Shown here: positions 6,791 to 12,995 of the stretch, one piece after another | Layout of the letters: each line of letters starts with the position of its first letter | Numbering within the stretch: position 1 is the first letter of the stretch | From: an uncultured Bacteroidales bacterium | Lineage (GTDB): Bacteria; Bacteroidota; Bacteroidia; Bacteroidales; P3 | NCBI GenBank assembly: GCA_946540365.1 | Contig: CAMNIH010000038.1 | Coordinates: forward strand, 1-12,995 | DNA: 12,995 nt | Reading direction: 5' to 3' | Notes under the pieces: generated by a model | Database searches by the model: none | What the model was told of the DNA's origin: nothing | Seen by the model: only the letters and a program-made list of their open reading frames with translations | Program-made: the position numbers and the translations under genes

Positions 6791-7579
6791 TTATTTCAAT
6801 TCGATGAACGGGACTGAGTTGCCCAGCATATACTGCGGCATTTTGCCGTCCCATTTCTGCACCGCCTCGTAGCTGACAAGCTTGGGGTTGCGCTCCAGTG
6901 CATTGGCCTTGATGCGCATAGCCTCGGCTTCGGCTTCGGCAGCGATCTTGGTCTGCTTGGCTTTCTCTTCGACCTGGATGGTGACATTCTTGGCCTTCAG
7001 GGCTTCCTGCTCGGCGACCTGCTTCTCCTTGATGGCGTTCTCGAATTGGTCGTCGAAGTCGATGTCCACCAGCTGGAACTGGATGTTCATGAAGTAGTTG
7101 CTGTCGAGCGTCTGGCGCAGGGTCTTCTCGATCTCGCGGCGCACGGCATCACGGTTCTCGACGATTTCGGTAGCGGCAAAGTTGCCGAAAGCCTCTTTCA
7201 TGGCCGAGCGCACGAAGGGCACGACAATGCGGTTGTGGTAGTCCATACCGACATTGCGGTAGAGCCTGTTGACATTGGCCCTGACAAGGTCGTAGTTGAT
7301 CGTGTAGTCGACCTCCGACGTCTGCACATCGCGCGTGTACGAATTCTCGTGACCGTCGAATTTCTTTTGCTGGATGTTGATTTTCTTGACGCTCTGGATG
7401 AAGGGAATCTTCATGTGAAGTCCGTCTTCGATGGTGGTCTCCGAGATCCGCCCGAAGGTGCTGAGGATACCGCGTTCGGTCGACTTGATGGTGTAAAACG
7501 ACGATGACAACAGGATGATTGCCACGACGACAACCACGATGGTGGTGGTCAGTTTTTTGGTTTCTCCGAAGAAGTTCAT
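6791..7579 (-). CDS. Prohibitin/SPFH (Band 7) family membrane protein
   Basis: A 262-residue protein with one N-terminal membrane segment (about 12-30, TTIVVVVVAIILLSSS), then an SPFH domain from IKSTERGILSTFGRI (31-45), GLHMKIPFIQSVKKINIQQ (53-71) to about 180, then a long Ala/Glu/Lys-rich helix (EKQVAEQEALKAKNV, EAEAEAMRIKANAL, 185-230) and a hydrophobic tail (MLGNSVPFIELK). This order is that of bacterial prohibitins, which assemble into membrane-bound rings and often associate with FtsH proteases or membrane domains; no partner can be named here. It is the last gene of its operon, 57 nt after the USP-like stop with no clear promoter in the gap, and is followed by a good terminator. Length and motifs are complete. 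Confidence 0.93.
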   Translation of the reverse strand: MNFFGETKKLTTTIVVVVVAIILLSSSFYTIKSTERGILSTFGRISETTIEDGLHMKIPFIQSVKKINIQQKKFDGHENSYTRDVQTSEVDYTINYDLVRANVNRLYRNVGMDYHNRIVVPFVRSAMKEAFGNFAATEIVENRDAVRREIEKTLRQTLDSNYFMNIQFQLVDIDFDDQFENAIKEKQVAEQEALKAKNVTIQVEEKAKQTKIAAEAEAEAMRIKANALERNPKLVSYEAVQKWDGKMPQYMLGNSVPFIELK

Positions 7580-7636
7580 AATTGTTTATTTTTATTTGTT
7601 ACTTTCATTGATTTCCATCAAATATTGTGCCATTGT

Positions 7637-8422
7637 TCAGTCACATAATATATAGAGGTCGTCGCGCGGATTGAGGAAGAGGATGGGCGTGCGGGAGGGG
7701 TGGGTGAGGAGCCGCAGGTCGACCGGAGTGTGCAACAGATCGATCAAGTCGCGGTCGCGCGGGTCGGTGGCACGCACGATAAGCACGTCCGGATGCTGCT
7801 GGTCGAGGGTGGCCAGGTCGACACGCGTGGATCCGTCAATCGATGGAGATGTGTATTGAATCTCCAGCGGGGCGAATATCTTGTCGGCAAAACGCATATT
7901 GTTCTGCCACCGCTGCCGCAGGTCGGCATCGCGATAGTCGGGATGTGCCAACGCAATCCGATAATCCAGAAAACGAGCCAGGTAGGAGGCCCAGATGAGT
8001 TTTTCACGTCCTTCGCGTCGGTGGGTCAACGTCAGTGCAGCCGTGGCTGATTCTCCCTGAGTATAGCCACACCCCACACACAGGTAGGCGATCTTGCAAG
8101 TGCCGAACTCGCGCAACAACGTGCGGGGATTGGTCAACGACGAGCGTGGAGCATCCGGATTGACGGCCGTCACGGCAAGGATTGCGCCAAAGGCTGTCGG
8201 CAGTCCTTCGATGGCCGTGTGCCAGTCGCCCTTCAGGCAGGCATACGGCACGCCGAGCTGCTTGAGCCATTCCGGCACCTCGCCGGCATGGGCCCGCACA
8301 TGAAGCACCATCAACCCCTTGTGGCGCAACCGCTCAGCAAAAAGACGCGCCCACGAAAGCACGAGGGCCGCACTTGCAGCATCCTCGACACAGGCCACCA
8401 CATATTGATCCTTCTTGCTCAT
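7637..8422 (-). CDS. Universal-stress-protein-like protein, two degenerate domains
   Basis: A 261-residue cytoplasmic protein without signal or membrane segment. It looks like two tandem USP-type alpha/beta halves: residues 5-125 (YVVACVEDAASAALVLSWA, GLMVLHVRAH) and 126-261 (ALTLTHRREGREKLIWASYL, DVLIVRATDP, then TPILFLNPRDDLY). The closing NPRDDLY-type tail recurs, from memory, in USP-like proteins of Bacteroidota. The ATP-binding G-2x-G-9x-G(S/T) signature is not visible in either half, so it may be a non-nucleotide-binding form. Its ATG overlaps the TGA of the large secreted protein gene by 4 nt (ATGA, 8419-8422), which implies coupled translation, and the prohibitin-like gene follows after 57 nt. 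The assignment rests on fold-like patterns and the tail, so it is moderate. Confidence 0.6.
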   Translation of the reverse strand: MSKKDQYVVACVEDAASAALVLSWARLFAERLRHKGLMVLHVRAHAGEVPEWLKQLGVPYACLKGDWHTAIEGLPTAFGAILAVTAVNPDAPRSSLTNPRTLLREFGTCKIAYLCVGCGYTQGESATAALTLTHRREGREKLIWASYLARFLDYRIALAHPDYRDADLRQRWQNNMRFADKIFAPLEIQYTSPSIDGSTRVDLATLDQQHPDVLIVRATDPRDRDLIDLLHTPVDLRLLTHPSRTPILFLNPRDDLYILCD

Positions 8423-11400
8423 CGGATAAGAGTAATATCGCCTTTAAATTCAGTCTCTATGCCGTTGACGCAACGAACGCGGCAGCTGTAGGTGTACACG
8501 CCCGCCAGGGCGGGGTTGTTGTTGAAGATGCCGTCCCAGCATTGGGTGGGATCCGAACTCTCATACACACACTGCCCCCAGCGGTTGAAGATGGCTATGT
8601 GAAACTCAACGAGGATCTCGGTGTTGAAACACAGCCGGTCGTTGAACCCGTCGCCATTGGGTGTAAACGCATTGGGGATGACGAAATCCGGCGCGCCGCA
8701 GTTGATGTCGGTGCAGCGGATGCAGACCGTATCGCTGCGGCTGCAGCCGTCGGCGGTGGTTGCACTGACGGTGTAACAGACGGCGGTATCTGTCGGAGTG
8801 GCAACCGGATGCTGTCTGTCGGGATGGTCGAGGTCGGCAGCCGGTTCCCACTGATATGTGGCGGCGCCGTCGCTGGCATGCAGGGCGACACTCTCTCCCA
8901 GATAGATCTCGCTGCGATCGCTCCAGGCCCGGAAGCCGTCGAGCGAATGGTCGCGCTGGATAACCGTGGTATCAACAAACGGGCACCCCAGCGAGGTCAG
9001 CGTTGTTAGGTATGTACCCGGGCACAGTCCGGAAATCAAAGTGTCCATCTCCTGCTCCTCGGGAATGCTGCTGAAGTTGTAGCGTATGCTGATCCAGCCG
9101 GTGCAACTGTCGTCGCAAAGAGCGGAAGTGTAATCCTTTTCGTAGTAGGGGCGTGGCGGATTCTGCAGTGTGACACCCTGCGTGTAGCTGCAGCCATAGC
9201 CGTTGACGACCACCTGATAGGCAATATCCGCCGCCAACGGGCTCACCGTGAAGAACGTGCGCCCCCCCGACTGGCTGAAGGCGACATTCTCGACAGTCGG
9301 AACCACACTGACCGTCACCGAGTCGGCGTCAATCTCAGCCCCGAGCCGGAACGTGGCGCTGCCATCGGCCGAGTCATGACACGAGATTGCTGTGGGTTGC
9401 CACTGGTCGACAAGGATATAGGTCTGCACGTGGAACGTGTCGGTCTGTGCGCATCCGGAAGCGGTGGTGTGGAGGATATAGGTACCCGTGGAGTCCACCC
9501 ACGGATTGGCAATGGTGGGGTCGCTGACGGGGTCTCCGCTCCAGCTGTAAGTGGCCCCCAGCACAGGGGTGTGGCCAATCTGGATACTGGTGCCGTTGCA
9601 CGAAATTTCAGGGCTGTGGCTGAGGTGTACATTGCCCAGCACCTGGACGATATGGCGCTGCGTGTCGGCCTCGGAGCATCCGCCGGGCAGGTTGGCGATA
9701 AGCGTGATGGTGTAGATGCCCGGATCGATATATGTGTGGCTGGGGTTGCGTTCGGTCGAGGTGGCGCCGTCGCCGAAATCCCACTGGAAGGAGGCTCCCC
9801 GGCCGGTGTTGTTCAGCTGAAGCGTGTAGGGCGCACATCCGGCTTCGGGCAGCAGGAACTCGGCCACCGGGAAATCGTCGCTGACATTGAAACGGAACAA
9901 GGCGTTGTTGCAGTTGGTGGCCCGGTTGCTGTCGCTCCACGCGCCCGCCGTGGTCGGGAAACGGTTGGTGCCGCTGCACGAGGCACACACCGACTGGTAC
10001 AGGGTGCCGAGACGGTCGAACCGCGAGGTGCCGCCATCGACGTGGTCGCCGCCGCCATAGCTGGAACCCGGTTGGTGCAGCTCGCCGAAGAAGGTGGCAT
10101 ACTCCAGCTGGTTGGCATTGGCGTCGAGACTGATGAGGTAGAAGTCCTGCCCGTCGGTCGTGTCGCTGTAGGCATCGCTGGTGACCTCCATGCCATGCGT
10201 GCCTGCGGTGTACCACGTGGTGAGGTAGGGCACAAAGTCGCGCCCCCAGCCGGCGGCATAGACGCGGTTGCAGATGTCGGCCGCAAAGGCGGTGGGGGAG
10301 AGGTTGATGCGGTTGGGGGTACCGAAGACGGTGCTCCAGCGGCGCACATCGAGCGCCGGTGCCAGCCGCATGAGCAGCATGCCCGAATTGGGCACGCTGT
10401 ACCCCGCATTGTAGATGAAGGTGGGGCCGGCATAGTGCGTCTGGCCGAACAGGAACACCTCGTCGTGGTGACCCGTGCGGACAAAATAGACCTGGTCATA
10501 GAAGCGGTCGCCGATATACGTCGACGACATCAGCCGCTCGCCGGCATAGCTGATCTTGCACACAAATCCGTCGGCGCTGCCGCCCCCGTAGGTCGTCTGG
10601 TAAGCGCCATCGGTGACCGGGAAGTTGGCGCTGTTTGTACCGCCACAGACCAACAGGTTGTATGCCGAGTCCACGTCGATGCTGTACACCGCATCGTCGC
10701 CCGAACCGCCGAGGTAAGTACACCACAGCAGGTTGCGCAGGTTGTGGTCGAGCTTGAAGACCACACCGTCCTGGCGCCCTCCCGACGTCGGCTGCAACGA
10801 CGTAGCCGCCACCGGGAAATCGGTGCTGAAGGTGGTGCTGCCTATATATATGTTGTTCAGGTTGTCAGTGATGATCTCGCCACGCGCCCCGTCGCCGTAG
10901 TTGTAGTAGAGCGAATCGTTGCCGCCCATGACGGTGTTGTTGTAGTTGCTGTAGTAGCTCCGGTAGTTGAGTCCGTCGTTGTCGCTGCCACCCACATAGG
11001 TCGATGCACGCAGCTGGGTGCCGTCGGCCGACAGACGGCTGACGAAGATGTCGCTGCCGTTCTGGAAGGCGATGCTGGTCGAGAGGTAGTTGCTCGCCGG
11101 GCCGCCGGCATGGGTGGTCTGGTAGGCACCGGCCGTCACGGGGAAATTGTTCGATCCCGTGGTACCGAACACCAGCAGTTCGTCAAAACTGTTGACGAAC
11201 AGGCTGTGCGGCATGTCGCTCGACGAACCGCCCAGATAGGTGGCATACAGGCGCTGGGTGCCGGTGGAGTCGAACTTGAAGATGGCTATATCGCAACTGC
11301 CGCCGCCGTAGACCGACTGGTAGGCGCCAAGCGATGTGGGGTAGCCGATATTGAACACCAACCCCGCGGTGTAGACGTTCTTCTGCGAATCGTAGGTCGC

Positions 11401-12183
11401 CGTCGTGCCCCAGTTGTCGGCCGTGGAACCGGTATATGTCGAGAAGATGAGCACCGGGTCGATCACCAGGTCGCGCCCTCTGTCGTAGGCGCCCACCTCG
11501 ACCACCGCCCGATAGCGCCCACCGTCGGTGCGGCTCACCCGCCACCGGCTCGCCACCTCCACCTCCTGGCCGCCGACCGTCTGGTACACGTAGGGCTTCA
11601 TCTCTATTATATCACGCACCGAGGTGCGGACGCGCAGGTGGCCTGCCGCCGTCAGCTCGACCCCGTCGGTCCCCTCGTATTCGATGGCCACCTGGCGGGG
11701 ATCGCCGCCCTCGTGTACGATAAAATTGTACTTCAGCGCCCGGCTGCCGCTGTAGACCTCGAGGTCGATTCCGTCATAGAGGTTGTCGTAGCGCAGCACG
11801 TCGTACTGCGGCACCCGGCTGCGCCAACGCGACGCATTGCTGCCGAGGTAGTAGTTGTTGCTCGACGGCTGGGGATGGAGGCCGGTCGGGCTGGTGCCCC
11901 CGGTGGCCACAAAATGCATGCGGTAGGCATGGCCGCGCGGCAACGCCTTGCCGACCGCCGGGTGCGGAAGGCTCTCGCGAAGCGCCACCGTAACGCCGTC
12001 GTCCTCAAAGAACAGGGCCGCGTCGTGCAGCTGCGCCTCGTAGCGGTAGGGATGCTCCCACTGACCTTGATTCTCGACAAATGAGACCATCGTGCCCACA
12101 CCCAGTGTGTCACGCTCCTGCCGTGCCATCGCATTGCAACACAGCATCATCAGCAACATTATGGTCACCAATCGTCTCATCAT
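8419..12183 (-). CDS. Large T9SS-secreted protein: SBBP repeats, PKD and SprB-like repeats, type B sorting domain
   Basis: A 1254-residue exported protein. Domain order, with approximate residues: signal peptide 1-20 (MMRRLVTIMLLMMLCC, cleavage after AMA); an N-terminal DUF7948-like region 30-245 (FVENQGQW to VIDPVLIFSTYTGS); SBBP-type beta-propeller repeats 245-750, seen as repeated TYLGGS/TYVGGS and NFPVTAGAYQTT/NFPVTDGAYQTT units; PKD domain 765-850 (WDFGDGATSTERNPSHTY); Ig-like 850-920; two degenerate SprB-like repeats 925-1085 (ISCHDSADGSATF, SGLCPGTYLTTLTSLGC); Ig-like 1090-1155; and a type B T9SS C-terminal domain 1168-1254 (NAFTPNGDGFNDRL, IFNRWGQCVYES, GVYTYSCRV). The product should cross the outer membrane by T9SS and be surface-held or released. 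The start at 12183 (12180 also possible) fits a promoter 21 nt upstream; the frame is open to 12309, but that runs through the terminator and into a tRNA. No catalytic domain is visible. Confidence 0.9.
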   Translation of the reverse strand: MMRRLVTIMLLMMLCCNAMARQERDTLGVGTMVSFVENQGQWEHPYRYEAQLHDAALFFEDDGVTVALRESLPHPAVGKALPRGHAYRMHFVATGGTSPTGLHPQPSSNNYYLGSNASRWRSRVPQYDVLRYDNLYDGIDLEVYSGSRALKYNFIVHEGGDPRQVAIEYEGTDGVELTAAGHLRVRTSVRDIIEMKPYVYQTVGGQEVEVASRWRVSRTDGGRYRAVVEVGAYDRGRDLVIDPVLIFSTYTGSTADNWGTTATYDSQKNVYTAGLVFNIGYPTSLGAYQSVYGGGSCDIAIFKFDSTGTQRLYATYLGGSSSDMPHSLFVNSFDELLVFGTTGSNNFPVTAGAYQTTHAGGPASNYLSTSIAFQNGSDIFVSRLSADGTQLRASTYVGGSDNDGLNYRSYYSNYNNTVMGGNDSLYYNYGDGARGEIITDNLNNIYIGSTTFSTDFPVAATSLQPTSGGRQDGVVFKLDHNLRNLLWCTYLGGSGDDAVYSIDVDSAYNLLVCGGTNSANFPVTDGAYQTTYGGGSADGFVCKISYAGERLMSSTYIGDRFYDQVYFVRTGHHDEVFLFGQTHYAGPTFIYNAGYSVPNSGMLLMRLAPALDVRRWSTVFGTPNRINLSPTAFAADICNRVYAAGWGRDFVPYLTTWYTAGTHGMEVTSDAYSDTTDGQDFYLISLDANANQLEYATFFGELHQPGSSYGGGDHVDGGTSRFDRLGTLYQSVCASCSGTNRFPTTAGAWSDSNRATNCNNALFRFNVSDDFPVAEFLLPEAGCAPYTLQLNNTGRGASFQWDFGDGATSTERNPSHTYIDPGIYTITLIANLPGGCSEADTQRHIVQVLGNVHLSHSPEISCNGTSIQIGHTPVLGATYSWSGDPVSDPTIANPWVDSTGTYILHTTASGCAQTDTFHVQTYILVDQWQPTAISCHDSADGSATFRLGAEIDADSVTVSVVPTVENVAFSQSGGRTFFTVSPLAADIAYQVVVNGYGCSYTQGVTLQNPPRPYYEKDYTSALCDDSCTGWISIRYNFSSIPEEQEMDTLISGLCPGTYLTTLTSLGCPFVDTTVIQRDHSLDGFRAWSDRSEIYLGESVALHASDGAATYQWEPAADLDHPDRQHPVATPTDTAVCYTVSATTADGCSRSDTVCIRCTDINCGAPDFVIPNAFTPNGDGFNDRLCFNTEILVEFHIAIFNRWGQCVYESSDPTQCWDGIFNNNPALAGVYTYSCRVRCVNGIETEFKGDITLIR

Positions 12184-12203
12184 GTTGTTTTTCTTACAGA
12201 CTG

Positions 12204-12234
12204 CAAAGATACGCTTTTTTTGGATTACAGCAAA
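12204..12234 (-). promoter_or_regulatory. Bacteroidota-type promoter for the T9SS-protein operon
   Basis: On the minus strand TTTG (12234-12231), 19 bp, then TATCTTTG (12211-12204), a full consensus match. Transcription should begin about 14-17 nt before the start codon at 12183, so the leader is very short. This position rules out the longer reading frame from 12309. Confidence 0.8.
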
Positions 12235-12253
12235 ATAAAACTTCACAACACAT

Positions 12254-12283
12254 AAAAAAAAGAGAACCGTTTCACCGATTCCC
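12254..12283 (-). terminator. Terminator after the tRNA-Arg pair
   Basis: On the minus strand GGGAATCG (12283-12276), loop GTGAAA, then CGGTTCTC (12269-12262) form an 8-bp stem with two G-U pairs, followed directly by eight T (A 12254-12261 on plus). It lies 7 nt after the second tRNA and upstream of the next promoter. Confidence 0.9.
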
Positions 12284-12290
12284 TTTCTTG

Positions 12291-12364
12291 TGACTCCTGC
12301 AGGATTCAAACCTGCAACCTTCTGATCCGTAGTCAGATGCTCTATTCAGTTGAGCTAAGGAGCC
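12291..12364 (-). tRNA. tRNA-Arg (anticodon ACG), second of two tandem copies
   Basis: The minus strand folds as a complete 74-nt cloverleaf: acceptor GGCTCCT with AGGAGTC (one G-U pair), D stem GCTC/GAGC, anticodon stem TCTGA/TCAGA with loop CTACGGA (anticodon ACG), T stem GCAGG/CCTGC with loop TTTGAAT, discriminator A. CCA is not encoded. The ACG anticodon is normally deaminated to ICG by TadA to read CGU, CGC and CGA. The sequence is identical to the copy at 12404-12477, and the terminator follows after 7 nt. Confidence 0.96.
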
Positions 12365-12403
12365 ATCCTTAAATTACAATGAGTATCACATGCTTTTAGC
12401 TTG

Positions 12404-12477
12404 TGACTCCTGCAGGATTCAAACCTGCAACCTTCTGATCCGTAGTCAGATGCTCTATTCAGTTGAGCTAAGGAGCC
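12404..12477 (-). tRNA. tRNA-Arg (anticodon ACG), first of two tandem copies
   Basis: Same 74-nt cloverleaf as its neighbour, base for base, on the minus strand; the two copies are offset by 113 bp with 39 bp between them. It is the promoter-proximal copy, about 39 nt after the predicted transcription start. The short identical spacer sequence next to the 3' ends (CAAG on minus) suggests a tandem duplication. CCA is not encoded. Confidence 0.96.
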
Positions 12478-12522
12478 AACATAGTGACGCTGCAAAAGTG
12501 TGTTATTTCCTTTTTGCGAGTG

Positions 12523-12554
12523 CAAAGGTACTACTTTTTTTTGAAACGACCAAA
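12523..12554 (-). promoter_or_regulatory. Bacteroidota-type promoter for the tRNA-Arg pair
   Basis: On the minus strand TTTG (12554-12551), 20 bp, then TACCTTTG (12530-12523), matching TTTG / TAnnTTTG. Transcription should begin near 12516, about 39 nt before the first tRNA. The rest of 12484-12660 is AT-rich noncoding DNA with no gene that I can support. Confidence 0.75.
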
Positions 12555-12655
12555 TATTTTCGCTATTTTTTTTGCATATTTCTTTCTTTTGCAACAAAAA
12601 TCATTATTAAAGAACCTATAACATTTTAAGATGTAAGTTCTTCTATACCTAAACA

Positions 12656-12693
12656 AGAAAAAAGAAGGACTGTGATCACTCACTGTCCTTCTT
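12656..12693 (-). terminator. Rho-independent terminator of rpmA
   Basis: On the minus strand a 14-nt arm (12693-12680, starting AAGAAGGAC) pairs with 12675-12662 (ending GTCCTTCTT) with a single internal mismatch and a GTGA tetraloop, followed by a T-rich tract. It lies 84 nt beyond the rpmA stop; nothing else recognisable lies in 12694-12777, the 3' untranslated part. Confidence 0.9.
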
Positions 12694-12777
12694 ATATCTG
12701 TTTGGAATAAGTGTTTTTTTGTAAGTTTATAGTCATTGGGTGTTTGGATGCCCCGTGGACTAAGTTCTGCTTGGAGT

Positions 12778-12995
12778 TTATGCCTCAGCTGGTATTACAG
12801 ACACTACGCTCTTGTCAAACTTTCCTTTGTGGAAATTAACTGTACCATCAACAAGTGCATAGAGGGTGTCGTCCTTACCCTGCGCAACACCTGCGCCTGG
12901 GAAATGCTTGTTGCCACGCTGACGCACAATAATGTTGCCAGCTACAACCTTCTGACCACCGAAAATCTTAATACCAAGTCGCTGTGAAGCTGATT
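12778..12995 (-). CDS. rpmA: 50S ribosomal protein L27, C-terminal part
   Basis: The minus strand reads from the right edge as the last ~72 residues of L27 and stops at TAA (12780-12778). Visible family sequence: [60 protein letters not shown]27 is a small (about 85-90 residue) large-subunit protein whose N-terminal arm reaches the peptidyl transferase centre; that arm lies outside the window. Usually rplU (L21) lies just upstream in the same operon, which would be to the right here and cannot be seen. A terminator follows, so the operon ends with this gene. Codon use appears more A/T-leaning than in the neighbouring GC-rich genes, as expected of a highly expressed ribosomal gene. The identification is firm. 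Confidence 0.96.
   Translation of the reverse strand, partial: SASQRLGIKIFGGQKVVAGNIIVRQRGNKHFPGAGVAQGKDDTLYALVDGTVNFHKGKFDKSVVSVIPAEA

Noticed and set aside
9376..12084. A 902-codon open frame on the plus strand
   Set aside because: It is antisense to the T9SS-secreted protein, shows no family motifs, and arises from the GC-rich codon use of the real gene. The minus-strand frame has signal peptide, domains and promoter.
12184..12309. N-terminal extension of the large secreted protein to ATG 12309
   Set aside because: It would translate through the promoter, the tRNA terminator and into the 3' end of a tRNA gene, and would hide the signal peptide.
12610..12642. Small hairpin AAGAAC / GTTCTT with a partial inner stem
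   Set aside because: Short, A/T-rich, no clear T-run on either strand, and placed after the rpmA terminator; likely chance.
12736..12987. 83-codon plus-strand open frame
   Set aside because: Antisense to rpmA, whose minus-strand product is unmistakable ribosomal protein L27.

Overview
The window is chromosomal DNA of a GC-rich member of the Bacteroidota, most likely order Bacteroidales. The evidence is a large protein ending in a type B type IX secretion (T9SS) sorting domain, a GldB-family lipoprotein, a DUF349 repeat protein, a USP-like protein ending in the NPRDDLY-type tail, and Bacteroidota-type promoters (TTTG, 19-20 bp, then TAnnTTTG) placed correctly in front of genes. Genus cannot be named from the sequence alone. 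No phage, CRISPR array or intact insertion sequence is visible; this is mostly a core-type region.

Layout, left to right. (1) 1-299, plus strand: the 3' end of gcvP (glycine decarboxylase), closed by a strong terminator and followed by a small 11-bp tandem repeat (396-450). (2) 491-1945, minus: an AT-rich gene for an exported protein of unknown function. Its roughly 310-bp upstream region holds a long imperfect palindrome (2028-2146) and three TGCAAA boxes at exact 11-bp spacing. (3) 6535 down to 2256, minus: a tight four-gene operon, DUF349 repeat protein > GldB-like lipoprotein > diacylglycerol-kinase-family lipid kinase > SUI1/YciH factor. Its junctions are an 11-nt overlap, an 11-nt gap and a 4-nt ATGA overlap. 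A clear promoter (6649-6679) precedes it and a weak AT-rich terminator (2223-2242) follows. (4) 12183 down to 6791, minus: a second operon, a 1254-residue T9SS-exported repeat protein > USP-like protein > prohibitin/SPFH membrane protein. It has a promoter at 12204-12234, a 4-nt ATGA overlap, a 57-nt gap and a terminator at 6726-6767. (5) 12291-12477, minus: two identical tandem tRNA-Arg(ACG) genes with their own promoter and terminator. (6) 12778-12995, minus: the 3' part of rpmA (ribosomal protein L27) with its terminator.

All genes after gcvP are on the minus strand. The two operons both touch the cell envelope: GldB lipoprotein plus lipid kinase in one, and a secreted adhesin-like protein plus SPFH membrane protein in the other. 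GldB and the type B sorting domain together imply a T9SS encoded elsewhere in the genome. The least ordinary stretch is 396-2255, where an AT-rich orphan gene with repeats on both sides sits between GC-rich housekeeping genes. No clearly new multi-gene system is evident; the palindrome and the mixed-compartment T9SS-cargo operon are the best leads.
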